6,435 nucleotides of DNA from JAAYYM01 sp964483545 (GTDB lineage Bacteria > Bacillota > Clostridia > Lachnospirales > Lachnospiraceae). Position numbers and translations under genes: made by a program. Numbering within the stretch: the stretch's first letter is position 1; every line of letters begins with the position of its first letter. The notes under the pieces were generated by a model that made no database searches, was not told the DNA's origin, and was given only the letters and a program-made list of their open reading frames with translations. Location: the NCBI GenBank assembly GCA_964483545.1, contig CAZACC010000113.1, positions 1-6,435 of the forward strand, read 5' to 3'. Positions 4,568-6,435 of this stretch are shown in pieces.

Positions 4568-4740
4568 CAAATAATCCTCCACATAATAAGTTTTTTCTTA
4601 TTACCAATGGATAAAGGGAAATCAAAACCATTGATGATCTTTTTCTGCCAAATGTGTTCCGATGTGCCGAAGGGCGCACCACCTGTCAGTATCCTTCTAT
4701 GCTGATCCATTCCAAAAATATTCTTCAATCCTAAACTCAC
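4567..4740 (-). CDS. Small hypothetical protein, 57 aa, coupled to both neighbours
   Basis: A short open frame of 57 codons plus stop that starts with GTG at 4740 and ends with TGA at 4567..4569. It begins MSLGLKNIFGMDQHRRILTG and continues with GAPFGTSEHIWQKK, then INGFDFPLSIGNKKK; the composition is balanced and protein-like, with no membrane segment. The GTG overlaps the stop of the 80-aa gene by 4 nt (GTGA), and the stop overlaps the next ATG by 1 nt (TGATG). A chance frame would rarely fit both junctions exactly. GAGGG sits only 3 nt before the GTG, so initiation probably relies on coupling; ATG 4710 is an alternative start without a good ribosome site. I do not recognise the family. Its location suggests a role with the polymerase or the zinc-ribbon protein. 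Confidence 0.6.
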   Translation of the reverse strand: MSLGLKNIFGMDQHRRILTGGAPFGTSEHIWQKKIINGFDFPLSIGNKKKLIMWRII

Positions 4741-4979
4741 TTACCCTCTACAAACCACATGTTGTTATCCTCATAATACAAATGGCTCTCCTTACCATCG
4801 ATTACACATGTGTACCTCATGCTTGCACCGCCTGCCCTTAAGCTGGCTGCTCTCCGCACATCTTTGATGCGCTGGATTTCATACGTATGTCCGTCCTTCC
4901 AGATAAAACTTATGGGAATCATTCTCCCATCCTTGGAAAAACGTGCATTTACATCTACATAAATTTTGCTTGTTTCCAT
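4737..4979 (-). CDS. Small protein in the polymerase operon, possible beta-barrel companion
   Basis: An 80-aa protein, METSKIYVDVNARFSKDGRM at the start, then PISFIWKDGHTYEIQRIKDVRRAAS, a glycine-rich turn (RAGGAS), RYTCVIDGKESHLYYED and a final WFVEGK. The alternation of short strands with PxSFxWKxGxxYEI and WF at the end suggests a small all-beta barrel. It resembles, by eye, the DUF6504-type proteins encoded next to ImuB/DinB polymerases in Actinobacteria; I cannot verify homology. GAGG (4989..4992) lies 9 nt before the ATG. It follows the polymerase stop by 79 nt and overlaps the next start by 4 nt, so it is very likely part of the SOS operon. A helper role for the polymerase is inference. 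YolD, the usual small partner of Bacillus UvrX, is an alternative comparison but fits less well. Confidence 0.82.
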   Translation of the reverse strand: METSKIYVDVNARFSKDGRMIPISFIWKDGHTYEIQRIKDVRRAASLRAGGASMRYTCVIDGKESHLYYEDNNMWFVEGK

Positions 4980-5058
4980 ATCTTACTGCCTCACTTACTA
5001 CCAAACCACGAACTGCCGCATACGAACTACTGCATCTCGATTTCGCTTCGCTTCATGC

Positions 5059-6303
5059 CTAACCAAAGTAACCATGAGGATGAACCGTGTGATCCTCCTT
5101 CGCATTGATTGCAGATAGTGCTGTATCAAAATGCATCAACCCCCTCTGCACACTGTAGAATCCAAATCTTTTACGGATGGTATCTACCGCTGTATCCATC
5201 TTCATCTGCTTTTCTCTCTGCTCCACACTGGAAAATAAATCAATTTGTTCCCAGTATGTATCCAGGACAAGATCAGCACCTCTGACTCCCACACTTCGAA
5301 TCGGCTTCTGCCAGTTATAATTCTCCTTGAAAATACGGTATGCTTCCTCTGCAATTTCCTTTGTCACATTGGTTGCATGGTCGATCTTATGCTGCCTGGT
5401 AAATGAAAATAATTCATTATCCCTGACACTGATTTCCACTACCCTGCATTTAAAACCATTTTCGCGAAGCCTTGCTGCCACGCTCTCTGCCAGGACAAAT
5501 AGAATAATCTTCACATCTGTATCTGTCAGCAAATCCCTTGGTGTGGTCGTACTGTTTCCGATAGATTTAATCGGTGCACTGGTATCTTTCAGTTTCACAG
5601 GGGAATCATCATAACCATTTGCAAATGCCCACAGGACACTTCCCATCTTTCCAAGCTGTGCATGAAGTAAATCTTCCCTGGTGGTTGCCAGATCTCCGAT
5701 GGTCTTAATGCCAATCTTCTGCAGCTTTGCATTGGTACTGCGTCCTACATACAAAAGATCCGATGCCGGTAATTTCCATGCCTTACTCTGATATTCATCT
5801 CGGTACATGGTCGTAATTGCATCCGGTTTCTTGTAATCAGAACCAAGCTTAGCAAATATCTTGTTAAAAGATACGCCGACACTAACTGTGATCCCAAGCT
5901 CCGACTTTATTCGATTGCTGATTTCCTCAGCCACCTTACAGCCATCTCCCTTGATACTCACACTATCTGTAATGTCTAACCAGCACTCGTCAATCCCATA
6001 GGGCTCCTGCAAATCTGTATACTCGCCATAGATCTCATGTGCCATTCTGGAAAATCTCAGATACAGATCCATCCTGGGTGAAACGAAGTTCAGTTCCGGG
6101 CATACTTGCTTTGCCTGCCAGAGTGCCATGCCCGTCTTCACTCCACGTCTTTTGGCCATGTAGTCGGCGGTCAAGACAATACCATGTCTCGCTTCCGGAT
6201 CTCCTCCTACTGCCAGGGGCTTGCCGGCTAACTCTGGATGATGCAGATGCTCTATGGATGCATAACAGCAATTGATATCTGAATGCAATATTGTTCTGTC
6301 CAT
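5059..6303 (-). CDS. dinB: Y-family translesion DNA polymerase (DinB/Pol IV type)
   Basis: A complete 414-aa error-prone polymerase that copies damaged templates in the cytoplasm. The palm begins HSDINCCYASIE (metal-binding D9, steric-gate tyrosine Y14), followed by the finger region with GIVLTADYMAKRRGVKTGM (41-59). The second catalytic motif is YGIDECWLD with D104 and E105, then SVGVSFNKIFAKLGSDYKKP (141-160). Helix-hairpin-helix thumb residues lie around 183-210 (LYVGRSTNAKLQKIGIKTIGDLA), and the little finger follows. QIDLF (353-357) is a good beta-clamp-binding motif. All key residues are present and the length is typical. The only AGGAGG (6305..6310) is 1 nt from the ATG, so GGAAAGGAAG further upstream may serve as ribosome site; no other start fits, because the motif follows directly. 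A LexA-type site upstream indicates SOS control. Similar polymerases with small partners are common on mobile elements. Confidence 0.95.
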   Translation of the reverse strand: MDRTILHSDINCCYASIEHLHHPELAGKPLAVGGDPEARHGIVLTADYMAKRRGVKTGMALWQAKQVCPELNFVSPRMDLYLRFSRMAHEIYGEYTDLQEPYGIDECWLDITDSVSIKGDGCKVAEEISNRIKSELGITVSVGVSFNKIFAKLGSDYKKPDAITTMYRDEYQSKAWKLPASDLLYVGRSTNAKLQKIGIKTIGDLATTREDLLHAQLGKMGSVLWAFANGYDDSPVKLKDTSAPIKSIGNSTTTPRDLLTDTDVKIILFVLAESVAARLRENGFKCRVVEISVRDNELFSFTRQHKIDHATNVTKEIAEEAYRIFKENYNWQKPIRSVGVRGADLVLDTYWEQIDLFSSVEQREKQMKMDTAVDTIRKRFGFYSVQRGLMHFDTALSAINAKEDHTVHPHGYFG

Positions 6304-6367
6304 TCCTCCTTCGCTTCCTTTCCCTATTCACAAAACCATGCGTATCAAGCTATCTCTAATCATTTCA

Positions 6368-6379
6368 AAACATGCGTTC
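6368..6379. promoter_or_regulatory. LexA (SOS) box upstream of the polymerase
   Basis: On the minus strand GAACGCATGTTT fits the Gram-positive LexA core GAAC-RNRY-GTTY at every defined base. It lies about 65 nt before the start codon and 19 nt downstream of the -10 box, where bound LexA would obstruct early transcription. A DNA-damage-inducible polymerase operon is the expected target of such a site. Confidence 0.7.
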
Positions 6380-6398
6380 TGTGTTTCTTACAGTGTCT

Positions 6399-6427
6399 AA
6401 TATAAATCAATCCAAAGGATATTTCAA
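6399..6427 (-). promoter_or_regulatory. Sigma-A promoter of the polymerase operon
   Basis: TTGAAA (6422..6427) and TATATT (6399..6404) each match consensus in five of six bases and are exactly 17 bp apart on the minus strand. Transcription should start near 6392, giving an untranslated leader of about 88 nt that contains the LexA-type site. Confidence 0.65.
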
Positions 6428-6435
6428 CGGGATTA

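Noticed and set aside
4583..4620. Hairpin TAATAAG-A6-CTTATTA as a terminator before the Com-like gene
   Set aside because: The stem has almost no GC, is not followed by a T-run on the minus strand, and lies within the 57-aa coding frame.
5008..5028. Direct repeat ACGAACT twice at 14-bp spacing between the polymerase and the 80-aa gene, resembling LexA half-sites
   Set aside because: The halves are in the same orientation and not spaced as a GAAC-N4-GTTC box, so this is probably chance.
6035..6331. Minus-strand ORF of 98 codons overlapping the start of the polymerase gene
   Set aside because: It lies in another frame of a fully convincing polymerase gene and is arginine-rich, typical of a shadow frame.

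Overview
The window looks like an accessory region of a low-GC Firmicute, probably a gut clostridium (Lachnospiraceae-like). Support for this: AT-rich intergenic DNA, AGGAGG-type ribosome sites, sigma-A promoters, a Gram-positive-type LexA site, and clostridial-looking ArsR, ArsC and Pol IV sequences. The taxonomic placement is inference. Every gene I can support lies on the minus strand, so transcription runs from high to low coordinates. The packing of SOS, regulator, arsenic and unknown genes suggests a mobile or island segment, but no integrase, transposase or attachment site is visible.

Right part (6435 to about 4071): an SOS-type operon. A promoter (6399..6427) and a LexA-type site (6368..6379) precede a complete Y-family DNA polymerase (5059..6303). 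Downstream are three small genes joined by short stop/start overlaps: an 80-aa protein that may be a beta-barrel polymerase companion (4737..4979), an easily missed 57-aa protein (4567..4740) and an 84-aa Com-like zinc-ribbon protein (4313..4567). A long imperfect palindrome followed by six Ts (4071..4157) probably ends this unit. A third copy of its arm lies just before an XRE-family regulator (3688..4014), where it could affect that gene's ribosome site.

Middle (3583 to 1455): an arsenic-resistance operon. A consensus promoter is flanked by two copies of a 22-bp operator, followed by arsR (GTG start), an ArsP-type permease, a small thioredoxin-like protein and arsC. arsC is broken by a run of exactly 100 N (1635..1734), probably a scaffold gap of unknown size. 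The sequence beyond the gap does not read as arsC; it ends an unidentified reading frame. A strong intrinsic terminator (1455..1495) closes the unit. ArsR senses arsenite, ArsC with a thiol partner reduces arsenate, and the permease exports the arsenical.

Left part (1392 to 1): three genes of unknown function. Two nearly identical palindromes (TGTGCA-N6-TGCACA) lie in front of the first and third genes, suggesting one regulator controls the set. The middle gene resembles the Walker B to sensor 1 part of the DnaA AAA+ domain but has no P-loop. This cassette is the best candidate for something undescribed in the window.
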